From positions 1,225,186 to 1,289,185 of the forward strand of contig NC_014363.1 of assembly GCF_000143845.1 (NCBI RefSeq): a stretch of 64,000 nucleotides of DNA, in the 5' to 3' direction. How positions within the stretch are numbered: position 1 is the first letter of the stretch; the number at the start of each line of letters is the position of its first letter. The position numbers and the translations under genes are program-made. The DNA comes from Olsenella uli DSM 7084. GTDB taxonomy: Bacteria > Actinomycetota > Coriobacteriia > Coriobacteriales > Atopobiaceae. Below the pieces are notes generated by a model, which saw only the letters and a list, made by a program, of their open reading frames with translations, did no database searches and was not told where the DNA came from. Shown in pieces: positions 17,358 to 25,876 of the stretch.

Positions 17358-18164
17358 TCATCTGTCCGACATCACAACCAGCGCGCCGTGCCTGCCACAG
17401 CTGCCGCCTGTGGCCCTGTACGAGAAGAACCGACCCGTCTCGCGCGACGTCGACGCGTGCGTCCCCGCGATCATGTCCGCCGGGACGCCCTCTTCGACCA
17501 GGGTCTGCACTATGCAGGCCTCGAGGTCGAGCAGGCGCTCCCCCGCTTGTGCAGCCGGGCCGAACTCGTCGACGAAGCGCCCCATGAGCCCGGCGGAGAC
17601 CTCGTAGTCCTCTCCGGCGATGTGCGGACCGACGTAGGCCCTGACCTCCTGGGGCGCATGCCCCGTCTCGGTCGCCAGGGTGGCAAGCGCCTTGGCCGAG
17701 ATGCGCGCGATGGTCCCGCGCCAGCCGGAGTGGATCACGGCGAAGCCTCCCTCGGCCACGAGCACCACGGGCACGCAGTCCGCGTAGCAGAGCAGGACGG
17801 GGACGCCCGCCGCCGTGCAGACCACGGCGTCCGCGCCCTCGCCCGCCTCGTTTCGGACCGAGGCGAGCTCCGCGGCCTCCGACGAGGTGACGACCACGAC
17901 ATGGTCCCCATGGACCTGCCGGGGATTGACCAGCCGACCGGAGAGCCCCTCGGCGCCGAGCGCGGCGAGTGCCCGGAGGCGGTTCTCGGCAACGGCGGCG
18001 GGGTCGTCACCGCAGGCGTCACCGAGGTTGAGTGAGGAGAAGTCGCCCGTCGAGACCCCACCATGGCGCTCCGTGAACGCAAGCGAGACCCCGTGGGGGC
18101 ACGTGGCGTCACCCAGGAAGGTCACGCCACGTCGCGCGCGTCTCGTGAGGCTCGGACCGGACAT
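17358..18164 (-). CDS. pgeF: Peptidoglycan editing factor PgeF (YfiH/multicopper polyphenol oxidase family)
   Basis: A 268-residue protein with the three metal ligands of the family: His in NPRQVHGDHV, Cys in YADCVPV and His in HSGWRGT. AYVGPHIAGEDYEVS and HASTSRETGRFFSYRA are also typical. Family members remove misincorporated L-Ser from cytoplasmic muropeptide precursors or act as purine nucleosidases with laccase-like chemistry. The start lies 16 bases after the ftsZ stop. No clear ribosome site is visible, suggesting translational coupling. Confidence 0.92.
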   Translation of the reverse strand: MSGPSLTRRARRGVTFLGDATCPHGVSLAFTERHGGVSTGDFSSLNLGDACGDDPAAVAENRLRALAALGAEGLSGRLVNPRQVHGDHVVVVTSSEAAELASVRNEAGEGADAVVCTAAGVPVLLCYADCVPVVLVAEGGFAVIHSGWRGTIARISAKALATLATETGHAPQEVRAYVGPHIAGEDYEVSAGLMGRFVDEFGPAAQAGERLLDLEACIVQTLVEEGVPADMIAGTHASTSRETGRFFSYRATGGSCGRHGALVVMSDR

Positions 18165-18180
18165 CGCAGGCGCCCGGGCG

Positions 18181-19308
18181 CTAGATGCTGCTGTGCTTCA
18201 GGAACTCGGGGATGTCGAATTCCTTGTCGTTGCTGGAGGGCGACGGACGGCTGGGGGCCGGTGCGGGCGTGGGGGTCCTGGCGGGGCCGCCCTGTGCACG
18301 GCCGCCGCGTCCGTTGCCCAGGCTGAGCGACGGCAGGGACTGCTGGACGTTGGAGTCCTTGAAGCCGGTGGCGATGACGGTGACGCGGACCTGGTCCCCG
18401 AGGGACTCGTCGACCACGGTGCCGAAGATGATGTTGGCGTCGGGGTCGACGTTCTGGGCGACGAGGTCGGCCGCGTCGTTGATCTCCTGGATGCCGAGGT
18501 CCTTGTTGCCGGCGATGGAGAGCAGGACGCGGGTGGCGCCGTCGATGGAATCCTCGAGCAGGCGGCTGGAGATGGCCTCCTCGGCAGCATCGGAGGCGCG
18601 GTTGTCGCCTGAGGCGATGCCCACGCCCATCATGGCGGTGCCGGCACCACGCATGATGGTGCAGACGTCGGCGAAGTCGAGGTTGATCAGGCCCGGGACG
18701 GTGATGAGGTCCGTGATGCCCTGGGTACCCTGGCACAGGACGTCATCGGCCATGCGGAAGGCCTCGAGCAGGGAGGTCTTCTTCTCGGAGAGGTCAAGCA
18801 GGCGATCGTTGGGGATGACGATGAGCGCATCGACGTTCTCGGAGAGGGTCTGGATGCCGTCGAGGGCCTTCTGGGAGCGCGGGCGGCCCTCGAAGGAGAA
18901 GGGCTTGGTGACGACGCCGACGGTCAGGGCGCCCACGTCGTTCTTGGCGATGTCCGCGACCACGGGTGCGGCGCCGGTGCCGGTGCCGCCACCCTCGCCA
19001 GCCGTGATGAAGACCATGTCCGCACCTGCGAGCGCCTGCTTGAGCTCGTCGTGGGAGTCCTCGGCCGCCTCCGCACCGACCTCGGGGTTGGCACCTGCGC
19101 CCAGGCCCCTGGTGATGTCCCCCCCGATATGGACCTTGATGTCCGCGTCAGAGATGGCGAGCGCCTGGGCATCGGTGTTGACTGCCACGAACTCAACGCC
19201 GCGGATGCCCTCCTCGATCATGCGATCGACGGCGTTGTTGCCGCCGCCTCCCACGCCTACGACCTTGATGACGGCCATGTAGTTGCTGGGGATGTCTGCA
19301 TCGATCAT
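18181..19308 (-). CDS. ftsZ: Cell division GTPase FtsZ
   Basis: Polymerising GTPase that forms the division ring. The 375-residue protein has [15 protein letters not shown] at the N-terminus, the GTP signature [13 protein letters not shown] near residue 103, and NADNxRLLD-type sequence ([11 protein letters not shown]). A short disordered linker precedes the conserved tail peptide [13 protein letters not shown], which binds SepF. The frame is open to 19491, but ATG 19308 has GAGGAGG at the right spacing and starts at the usual place, so the longer reading is not adopted. The gene is separated from ftsQ by a terminator and about 350 bases, so it probably has its own promoter. Confidence 0.96.
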   Translation of the reverse strand: MIDADIPSNYMAVIKVVGVGGGGNNAVDRMIEEGIRGVEFVAVNTDAQALAISDADIKVHIGGDITRGLGAGANPEVGAEAAEDSHDELKQALAGADMVFITAGEGGGTGTGAAPVVADIAKNDVGALTVGVVTKPFSFEGRPRSQKALDGIQTLSENVDALIVIPNDRLLDLSEKKTSLLEAFRMADDVLCQGTQGITDLITVPGLINLDFADVCTIMRGAGTAMMGVGIASGDNRASDAAEEAISSRLLEDSIDGATRVLLSIAGNKDLGIQEINDAADLVAQNVDPDANIIFGTVVDESLGDQVRVTVIATGFKDSNVQQSLPSLSLGNGRGGRAQGGPARTPTPAPAPSRPSPSSNDKEFDIPEFLKHSSI

Positions 19309-19664
19309 GGTTCCTCCTCGCTTGGCGACGGGCTGCTTGACGTCAGCCGTCCTGCCGACGGGTGTCGTTGCGCCGCCGCTGCCGGCGTGACGCACGTAAC
19401 CGTTCCCTACGTTGGTGCCTTGGCTCTTCTTCTCGCTCATGTGCCTGTCCCGCGTCTTCGCTGCCCCTGGAACTTGCCAGCAGTAGGTCATAAACCCTAA
19501 ACCTCAGGTAGAACCCTATGCCTTACTTAAAGCGCGCTATGTTTGCACACTCGGCGGAACTAAGTCAACACATTTGTACAATCCATGAAATGACGAGGTG
19601 GGGACACTTGCCGCACACATCGCAAAGCCTCAAGTCAAGGCTCAGGCTTGAGGGTATTGGACGA
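19309..19664. other. Intergenic region between ftsQ and ftsZ
   Basis: About 350 bases without a convincing gene. On the minus strand it carries the ftsQ-side terminator (19628-19653) and a possible -35 box TTGACT (complement of 19563-19568) for ftsZ. No good -10 was found at normal spacing. The open frame from 19491 to 19308 runs into ftsZ but has no good ribosome site. Confidence 0.6.
19628..19653 (-). terminator. Terminator of the mraZ-ftsQ operon
   Basis: CCTCAAG and CTTGAGG form a 7-base-pair stem with a 12-base loop, followed on the minus strand by CTTTGC. It lies 11 bases past the ftsQ stop. Modest strength. Confidence 0.5.
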
Positions 19665-20732
19665 TCAGCTGTACTCGGTCCCCGCCGTGCCACTCCCCTG
19701 CTGCACGTTGTCGGAGTTCACCATGCGGTAGGACGGCTTGGAGGGAACGCGCACGTTGATGTAGGTCACCTTTCCGGAATACTTTGCGAGTATCTCCGTG
19801 ATGACGCTCTCCTTCGCCTCGATGCTCGTTGCCGCGCCCAGGGAGACCTCCACGCCGGAGCTCAGGGTGCACGAGATGCTGTCGAGCGTGCTGGCGTTGT
19901 AGCTCACAATCTGCGACGAGAGTCCGGGCCCGAACTGCTCGCGGTAGGCCTCCACCGCCTTGAGCGTCTCGTCGGTGGCCACGGAGCCTGCGACCGGGCT
20001 GACGGTCGAGGGAACGTCGGTGATCAGGAGCGCGCCCATCTCCTGCGCCTTTCGAAGCGCCGCCTCGGAGAAGGACTCGTTTTCGCCGGGAGACAGGGAG
20101 AGCGGCTCGATCCAGACGTTGCCGTCACCCAGACACCAGGCGACATTGCCCGCGCTCATCACGACGATGCTGTCGACGGTGCGCTCCGTAACGCTGATCC
20201 TGAGCCTGTCGGGAAACTCGCGCTCGAAGGAGACGGAGTCCACCCAGGGGTTCTTCTGGAGGTTCTTGGTGACCTGCTCCTCGTCAAGGCTCAACAGCGT
20301 CGTCCCAGACTGGACGTTGGCGAGCTTGGCGATGTTGTCCGAGCTGATGTGCTCCGTCGCCTCGGCATCGATGCTCGATATGGTAAACAGCGGAGTATAG
20401 GAAAGGACGAGAAAGCCGACGAGTCCCACGATGAGGAGGGCCGCGACCACTATGCCGGCCACGATGGCCCTGCGAATGGTCGCGCCTGAGCCGGCGTGCT
20501 CGACACCCGAGCGACGGGGGGCGGCGGATGCGGTCGGCGCGACGACCGTGCCTCTCCGCGAGGCGGGGGCACGTCCCTGCGACACCGAACGGGGCGCCGT
20601 CCCCGCACGGGCGGCGCTCGTCGCGCGCATGGCGCTCGATGGCCTCCTCTCCCGGCTGCGCACGGGGGCGGCCCCAGGGGTCCGCGCCGATGTGCGCCTC
20701 GTGCCGCGACGGCCTGGCTTTCTGTCCGCCAT
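19665..20732 (-). CDS. ftsQ: Cell division protein FtsQ/DivIB
   Basis: Bitopic divisome scaffold. The 355-residue protein has a long Arg/Ala/Ser-rich cytoplasmic tail (about residues 1-85), one membrane helix (residues 88-112, VAGIVVAALLIVGLVGFLVL) and a POTRA domain (FTISSIDAEATEHIS, then NPWVDSVSFEREFPDRLRISVTER). The rest is the beta domain. The cytoplasmic tail is longer and more basic than in most FtsQ proteins. ATG 20732 is 10 bases past the murB stop. It is the last gene before the terminator. Confidence 0.9.
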   Translation of the reverse strand: MADRKPGRRGTRRTSARTPGAAPVRSRERRPSSAMRATSAARAGTAPRSVSQGRAPASRRGTVVAPTASAAPRRSGVEHAGSGATIRRAIVAGIVVAALLIVGLVGFLVLSYTPLFTISSIDAEATEHISSDNIAKLANVQSGTTLLSLDEEQVTKNLQKNPWVDSVSFEREFPDRLRISVTERTVDSIVVMSAGNVAWCLGDGNVWIEPLSLSPGENESFSEAALRKAQEMGALLITDVPSTVSPVAGSVATDETLKAVEAYREQFGPGLSSQIVSYNASTLDSISCTLSSGVEVSLGAATSIEAKESVITEILAKYSGKVTYINVRVPSKPSYRMVNSDNVQQGSGTAGTEYS

Positions 20733-20742
20733 CACGCCACCG

Positions 20743-21657
20743 CTACCCTCTGAACCCCAGGCACTTGACCTCGGGACGGAGGTCCACGCCATGGTTCTGG
20801 GCGACTACGTCGTGCACGTGGCCCATGACCGCCAGCACATCCGAGGCCTTGGCGCCGCCCATGTTCACGATGAAGTTGGCGTGCTGGTCGGAGACCTGCG
20901 CGCCACCGACCGCGTAGCCCTTCAGCCCACACGACTCGATGAGGCGACCCGCCGACGCATCGCCAGGGTCCCTGAACACGGAGCCGCAGGAGGGCCTGCC
21001 CATGGGCTGGGTCGCGCGGCGCCGTGCGAGACGGCGCTCCATCTCCTCGGCGATCCCCGCCTTGGCTGCGGGCGTCAGGGCGAGGGTCACCTCGAGGATG
21101 ATCTCGTCTGCCGGGATGGAGGACCATCTATAGCCCCACTCGATGTCGGGGCCGGCATAGCGGCACATGCCCCCTCCGGGACGCAGCGCGACGAGGCTCT
21201 GGACGCGCGGGCCGACCCACTCGTGCCGGGTGCCGGCGTCCATCGAGACGGCGCCGCCTACGCTGCCGGGTATACCGACGCAGAACTCGAGGCCTGAGAG
21301 CCCATGGGAGAGCGTCTCGCTCACGAGCTTGGAGAGGTTGGCCCCCGCACCAGCCGTGACGCAGCCGTCCTCGGAGAAGGTGATGCGGGAGAACTCGCGA
21401 CCGAGCTTGATGACGCAGCCGTCGTAGCCCTCGTCCGAGACGAGCACGTTGGAACCGCGACCCAGGATGACCCACTCGACCCCCTCGCGCCTGAGGACGG
21501 AGAGGGTGCGCACCAGGGACGAGTAGCTGTTGACCGTCGCGAAGAGCGCCGCCGGGCCACCGATGCGGTAGGTGGTCCGGTGCGAGAGGCGCTCGTCGCG
21601 CAGGAGGTCGGCGTCGACGGCGCCGGAAAGCGCCATGTATGCGTTGAAGACGCTCAA
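20743..21657 (-). CDS. murB: UDP-N-acetylenolpyruvoylglucosamine reductase
   Basis: Reduces UDP-GlcNAc-enolpyruvate to UDP-MurNAc with NADPH and FAD. The 304-residue protein contains HRTTYRIGGPA, ILGRGSNVLVSDEG, GLEFCVGIPGSVGGAVSMDAG and CGSVFRDPGDASAGRLIESCGLKG (the Ser in the CGS motif is the catalytic acid). The TTG start at 21657 directly follows the murC stop and has AGAGGA five bases upstream. ATG 21636 is an alternative. Order murC-murB-ftsQ is usual in actinobacteria and deeper Firmicutes. Confidence 0.95.
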   Translation of the reverse strand: MSVFNAYMALSGAVDADLLRDERLSHRTTYRIGGPAALFATVNSYSSLVRTLSVLRREGVEWVILGRGSNVLVSDEGYDGCVIKLGREFSRITFSEDGCVTAGAGANLSKLVSETLSHGLSGLEFCVGIPGSVGGAVSMDAGTRHEWVGPRVQSLVALRPGGGMCRYAGPDIEWGYRWSSIPADEIILEVTLALTPAAKAGIAEEMERRLARRRATQPMGRPSCGSVFRDPGDASAGRLIESCGLKGYAVGGAQVSDQHANFIVNMGGAKASDVLAVMGHVHDVVAQNHGVDLRPEVKCLGFRG

Positions 21658-21658
21658 G

Positions 21659-23080
21659 TCAGTCCTCTGCGCCCTTCTCGTCCAGGGCCTCCCTCGCCTC
21701 GATGAAGGCGGGGCCTATGGCGGTCACGTCACCGGCGCCCTGCGTGATGAGCAGGTCACCGGGACGGCAGACGTCACAGAGGTGCCGCACGAGGTCCTTG
21801 CGATTGGCGATGAAGCTCACGTCGTCGACGCCGCCGGCCTGGGCGACCCCGCCCGAGACGGTCTTGCCCGTCACACCGGGGATGGGCGTCTCGCCTGCAG
21901 GGAAGATCTCGGTCACGACCAGGACGTCCGCGTTGTCGAAGGCATGGGCGAACTGGTCCTGGAGCGACTGCGTGCGGCTGTAGCGATGCGGCTGAAACAC
22001 GCACACGATGCGCTTGAAGTCGAGGTCGCGCGCTGCGGCGAGCGTGGCCCTTATCTCGGTGGGATGATGGCCGTAGTCGTCCACGACCGTGACGCCATCG
22101 ACGTCTCCCACGTGGGTGAAGCGGCGGTGGGCTCCCTGGAAGGCGCTCAGGGCGTCAGCGGCGCGGGGGAGGTCGCAGCCCAACGCGTCCGCCACTGCGA
22201 TGGCGGCGGTCGCGTTGGCCATGTTGTGACGACCCGGGTTGGACTTGATGACCACCCTCACGCTGTCTCCCGAAGGGGTCTCCACCGAGAAGCTGCTGGC
22301 AAGCCTGTGGTGGGAATCCTCGGGAATGCAGACGTAGTCGCAGGCCCCGTCGAAGCCGTACGAGACCACGCGACGTCCCGTGGAGCGCGCGAGCTCCACG
22401 TAGTGCGGCACGTCACCGTTGATGACGATGGTGCCCGCGTCACCGACGAGGTCCATGAACTGGCAGAAGGTCCTCTCGATGTTCTTGAGGGTCCCATAGT
22501 GGTCGAGGTGGTCCTCCTCGATGTTGGTCACCACGACGACGTCGGGGTTGAGGTAGAGGAAGGAGCCGTCCGACTCGTCCGCCTCGCAGACGAAGTAGCC
22601 GCCCCGGCCGTTGCGGCCGTTGGTGCCATACTCCTCCACGATGCCGCCGATGAGAAACGACGGGTCCATGCCCAGGTGGTCGATCATCGTCGCAACCATC
22701 GAGGACGTGGTCGTCTTGCCATGGGTCCCGGCGACGGCGATGGTCGTGGCGTCACTTGAGAGATACGAGAGCATCTTGGCACGGGGCCAGACGGGGATGC
22801 CCAACTCGCGGGCACGAATGACCTCGGGATTGGTCTCGGGGATGGCCGAGGAGATGACGACGACGTCGGGGGACGTCGCGTCGATGGTGGACGACAGGTG
22901 GCCGACGTGGACCTCGATGCCCGCGGACTCCAGGTCGCGCACGTAGCGCGAGGACTTGAGGTCCGAGCCGGTCACCTTGCAGCCACGCTCGTGGAGGACG
23001 AGGGCGATGCCGCTCATGCCGGCGCCACCGATGCCGATGAAGTGCGCGGCCGAGATGGGCTGCGCGTTGGAGTCAGACAT
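21659..23080 (-). CDS. murC: UDP-N-acetylmuramate-L-alanine ligase
   Basis: ATP-dependent addition of L-Ala to UDP-MurNAc. The 473-residue protein starts with the UDP-binding motif HFIGIGGAGMSGIA. The ATP loop is AGTHGKTTTSSM near residue 113, with NIEEDHLDHYG and FQGAHRRF in the central domain and YGHHPTEIRAT and QPHRYSRT in the C-terminal domain. ATG 23080 follows AGAGAGG and is preferred to the upstream in-frame start. The gene follows murG by 80 bases. Confidence 0.96.
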   Translation of the reverse strand: MSDSNAQPISAAHFIGIGGAGMSGIALVLHERGCKVTGSDLKSSRYVRDLESAGIEVHVGHLSSTIDATSPDVVVISSAIPETNPEVIRARELGIPVWPRAKMLSYLSSDATTIAVAGTHGKTTTSSMVATMIDHLGMDPSFLIGGIVEEYGTNGRNGRGGYFVCEADESDGSFLYLNPDVVVVTNIEEDHLDHYGTLKNIERTFCQFMDLVGDAGTIVINGDVPHYVELARSTGRRVVSYGFDGACDYVCIPEDSHHRLASSFSVETPSGDSVRVVIKSNPGRHNMANATAAIAVADALGCDLPRAADALSAFQGAHRRFTHVGDVDGVTVVDDYGHHPTEIRATLAAARDLDFKRIVCVFQPHRYSRTQSLQDQFAHAFDNADVLVVTEIFPAGETPIPGVTGKTVSGGVAQAGGVDDVSFIANRKDLVRHLCDVCRPGDLLITQGAGDVTAIGPAFIEAREALDEKGAED

Positions 23081-23160
23081 AGGAACCTCTCTCTTCCCGT
23101 GCAGGGCAGGGCACCCGCATGCGACTGCGGGCACCCCACCACTCTACCCGAACGGATGCC

Positions 23161-24291
23161 CTACGCGCCGATGGATGCGGCACTCTCCACTTGGTCTGCG
23201 AGCGCGCTGGCGGCCTTGTCCTGGGCGAGGCCGCGTGCCGCCGAGCGCATGGCACTCCGGCGGTCACCGTCGTCGATGAGGCCCAGCAGCTCTGCGGCGA
23301 AGGCGTCCCCATCTATGTCGTCATCGGCAAACAGCAGCGCCGCGCCGGCGTCGACGAGGTAGCGTGCATTGGTCGTCTGGTGGTCGGCGGTCGCGAAGGG
23401 GTACGGAACCAGCACGCTGGGCACGGCAAGGGCGGCGATCTCGGCGATGGAGGAGGCCCCGGCGCGCGAGAGCACCAGGTCTGCGGCAGCGAGCGCCGAG
23501 CCCATGTCATCGATGTAGGGGCGCAGCGACCAGCGGGAGCGCTGCTCGTCGGTGAGGGCCAGCCCGGCGGCGACGGAGTCGTAGTCCTTCGCGCCGGTGG
23601 AGTGGACGATGTGGAGGTTCCTGCGGGAGAGGAGGTCATCCTTGAGGCGGGTGACGCACTCGTTGAGGTGACGGGCCCCCAGGCTGCCGCCGAAGACCAA
23701 GAGCAGCGTGGCGTCGTCGGGGATGCCAAGCGCCTGGCGCCCCTCCCGCCTCGTGGCGCCCGTGACGCACCTGCGCACGGGATTGCCCGTGACGACGATC
23801 TGCGTGCTTGCCCCCACGCGGCCGCGAAATGCATCTATCGCGACGGGGAGGGAGACGCAGACGGTCCTCGCCTTGTCCGCGGAGGCCCTGTTGGCGAGAC
23901 CCGGCACGGAGTTCTGCTCATGGATGACCGTCGGGATGTTCTGCCGGGCGCACCAGTTGATGAGCGGCAGCTCTATGTAGGCGCCAAAGCCGACGGCGAC
24001 GTCAGGGGCGCCCTCGTCGGCAAAGCGCGCCCCCAGCGCCCTCTGGGCCCGGCGCATGCGCCACAGCGCCGAGGCGAGCGTCCAGGGTCGCGAGCGGTCG
24101 AAGCCCGTCACGTCGATGGGGTCGAAGCGAAAGCCCGCCTGCGGCACGAGCTTGGCCTCGAGACGCGTCGGCTGCCCGAAGAAGCGGACCTCGTGCCCAC
24201 GTTCCTCCAGCTCCTCTGCGAGCGCGAGCGCCGGGTTGATGTGTCCCGCCGTGCCTCCCGCCGCTATGGCGACCTTCAGCTTCCTATCTGC
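23161..24291 (-). CDS. murG: UDP-GlcNAc:lipid I N-acetylglucosaminyltransferase
   Basis: Makes lipid II at the inner membrane face. The protein has about 376 residues. The N-terminal GGTAGHINPALALAEEL and the GFGAYIELPL, HEQNSVPG and VTGNPVR motifs are characteristic. GGSLGARHLN and the C-terminal donor site SRAGASSIAEIAAL, then PYPFATADHQTTNA, complete the GT-B fold. GTG 24291 is chosen because AAGGGG lies nine bases upstream and the gene then overlaps the end of ftsW by eight bases. An earlier GTG at 24333 would add 14 residues. Confidence 0.93.
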   Translation of the reverse strand, partial: ADRKLKVAIAAGGTAGHINPALALAEELEERGHEVRFFGQPTRLEAKLVPQAGFRFDPIDVTGFDRSRPWTLASALWRMRRAQRALGARFADEGAPDVAVGFGAYIELPLINWCARQNIPTVIHEQNSVPGLANRASADKARTVCVSLPVAIDAFRGRVGASTQIVVTGNPVRRCVTGATRREGRQALGIPDDATLLLVFGGSLGARHLNECVTRLKDDLLSRRNLHIVHSTGAKDYDSVAAGLALTDEQRSRWSLRPYIDDMGSALAAADLVLSRAGASSIAEIAALAVPSVLVPYPFATADHQTTNARYLVDAGAALLFADDDIDGDAFAAELLGLIDDGDRRSAMRSAARGLAQDKAASALADQVESAASIGA

Positions 24292-25873
24292 CACGTCTGT
24301 CACCCCTTCGCGTGCGCCCGTTGCGGTCGACACCTCTGACCTCGGGCCTGTCCCTGTTGGTCCTGAGCCGCTCCGATGCGGAGGGCCCCAGGTCTATCCT
24401 CTTGCGCCCCCGCGCGTCGGTCGTCACGCGCGCCCCCGCGTGACGCTCGGCGAAGTCCCGCTCCGCCCGCCTGCCCTCGGGACTGTCGGAGCGGGGGGCG
24501 CCCCTGCCACCGCCAAGGACGGTGAACGCCCTCCTCCCCTGCCGGGACGTGACGGAGCCGTCCTCGGGGGCGAAGGGGTCGGACGCGCGCGCCGAGCGAG
24601 GCGTGGCATCGCCCACGACGCCCTCGGCCAGGCTTCCGGGACGCGCGGACACGGCAAAGTCCCTGCGGCGCTCGTCGTGCTCGGTCAGGGGGAGACGCGA
24701 CTGTCGGGAGACGGAGTATACCAGGCCCACCAGCATGAGGCTCGAGATGATCGAGGAGCCGCCGTAGGAGAGGAACGGGATCGGCTTGCCCGAGAGCGGG
24801 AAGTTGCCGATGACGCCGCTCACGTTAAGGAGCATCTGGATGACGAGCAGGGACACCGACCCGCAGGCGATCAGCCTGCCGCAGAGGTCGGGGGCGAAGC
24901 GCGCGATCTGGAAGCCCGCGTAGAGCATGACGGCGAACGCGACGAGCACGCCGACGGTACCCACGAGCCCACACTCCTCGCCGATGACGGCGAGGATGAA
25001 GTCGTTGTAGGCCATGGGCAGGTACGAGTACTTCTGGCGGCCCATGCCGATTCCAACGCCGAAGATCCCGCCCGAGCCAAAGGCGTAGAAGCCCTGGATG
25101 AGCTGGTAGCCGGTGCCATACTCGTCCTCCCAGGGATCGAGCATGGTGGTGATGCGCGAGCGGGAGTAGGCGTCCTTGAACGACAGGGCCACCATCACCG
25201 CCACGGCGGCGGCCAGGACGGCGACGCACCACTTGGCTGGCACCCCCGCGAAGTATGCCATGGCCACGAGCGTGACGCCGCAGATCATGACCGTGCCCTT
25301 GTCGGGCTGCAGCAGGACGAGGACGAACGGGACGAGGACAGCGCCCACGAACAGGGGCACTATCTCGCGAAGGCTGGCCCCCTCATCGTAGCGCGACAGC
25401 AGTGTGGCGCCAACGAGCACGACCGTGATCTTGGCGAACTCGGACGGCTGCAGGGAGAAGGGTCCCATGGCGATCCAGCGGGTGGCGCCATAGGCATCCG
25501 CGCCGGCTATGGGAAGAAACACCAGGATGAGAAGGACGTAAGTCACGGCGACGATGCCCGTGAGGACCCGCGTCGTCAGAACGTGGTAGTCCGTGCGCCC
25601 CAGGATGGCGGCGAACACGACGCCGAAGGCGGCGAAGACCAGCTGGCGCGTGACGTAGTAGGTGGGGTTGTTGCCCATGTCATCCGAGATGAGCGATGTG
25701 ATGGACGAGGCGGAGAAGATCATGAGCGAGCCGAAGGCGAGCAACACGAAGACCGAGGCAAGGAACACGAGCCGAGGGCGCATGAAGCGCGCCGGGACGC
25801 CCAGGATGAGGCTCTCCCGATGCCGGCTACGCCGCTCGCTGCGAGCGGCCCGTGTCGCGTTGGTCCCCTCCAT
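24284..25873 (-). CDS. ftsW: Septal peptidoglycan polymerase FtsW (SEDS family)
   Basis: Lipid II polymerase partnered with the class B PBP encoded upstream. The 529-residue protein has about ten membrane helices. SEDS motifs seen are RWIAMGPFSLQPSEFAKI, the loop GTGYQLIQGFYAFGSGGIFGVGIG, AVIGEECGLVG (containing the essential acidic region) and PFLSYGGSSIISSL. The last 110 residues form a long Arg-rich, Asp/Glu-containing disordered tail, which is unusual in length. ATG 25873 is three bases past the murD stop. Confidence 0.93.
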   Translation of the reverse strand: MEGTNATRAARSERRSRHRESLILGVPARFMRPRLVFLASVFVLLAFGSLMIFSASSITSLISDDMGNNPTYYVTRQLVFAAFGVVFAAILGRTDYHVLTTRVLTGIVAVTYVLLILVFLPIAGADAYGATRWIAMGPFSLQPSEFAKITVVLVGATLLSRYDEGASLREIVPLFVGAVLVPFVLVLLQPDKGTVMICGVTLVAMAYFAGVPAKWCVAVLAAAVAVMVALSFKDAYSRSRITTMLDPWEDEYGTGYQLIQGFYAFGSGGIFGVGIGMGRQKYSYLPMAYNDFILAVIGEECGLVGTVGVLVAFAVMLYAGFQIARFAPDLCGRLIACGSVSLLVIQMLLNVSGVIGNFPLSGKPIPFLSYGGSSIISSLMLVGLVYSVSRQSRLPLTEHDERRRDFAVSARPGSLAEGVVGDATPRSARASDPFAPEDGSVTSRQGRRAFTVLGGGRGAPRSDSPEGRRAERDFAERHAGARVTTDARGRKRIDLGPSASERLRTNRDRPEVRGVDRNGRTRRGDRRGR

Positions 25874-25876
25874 GGG

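Noticed and set aside
19309-19491. N-terminal extension of FtsZ by about 60 residues
   Set aside because: A strong ribosome site precedes the inner ATG and the extension is low-complexity, untypical of FtsZ.
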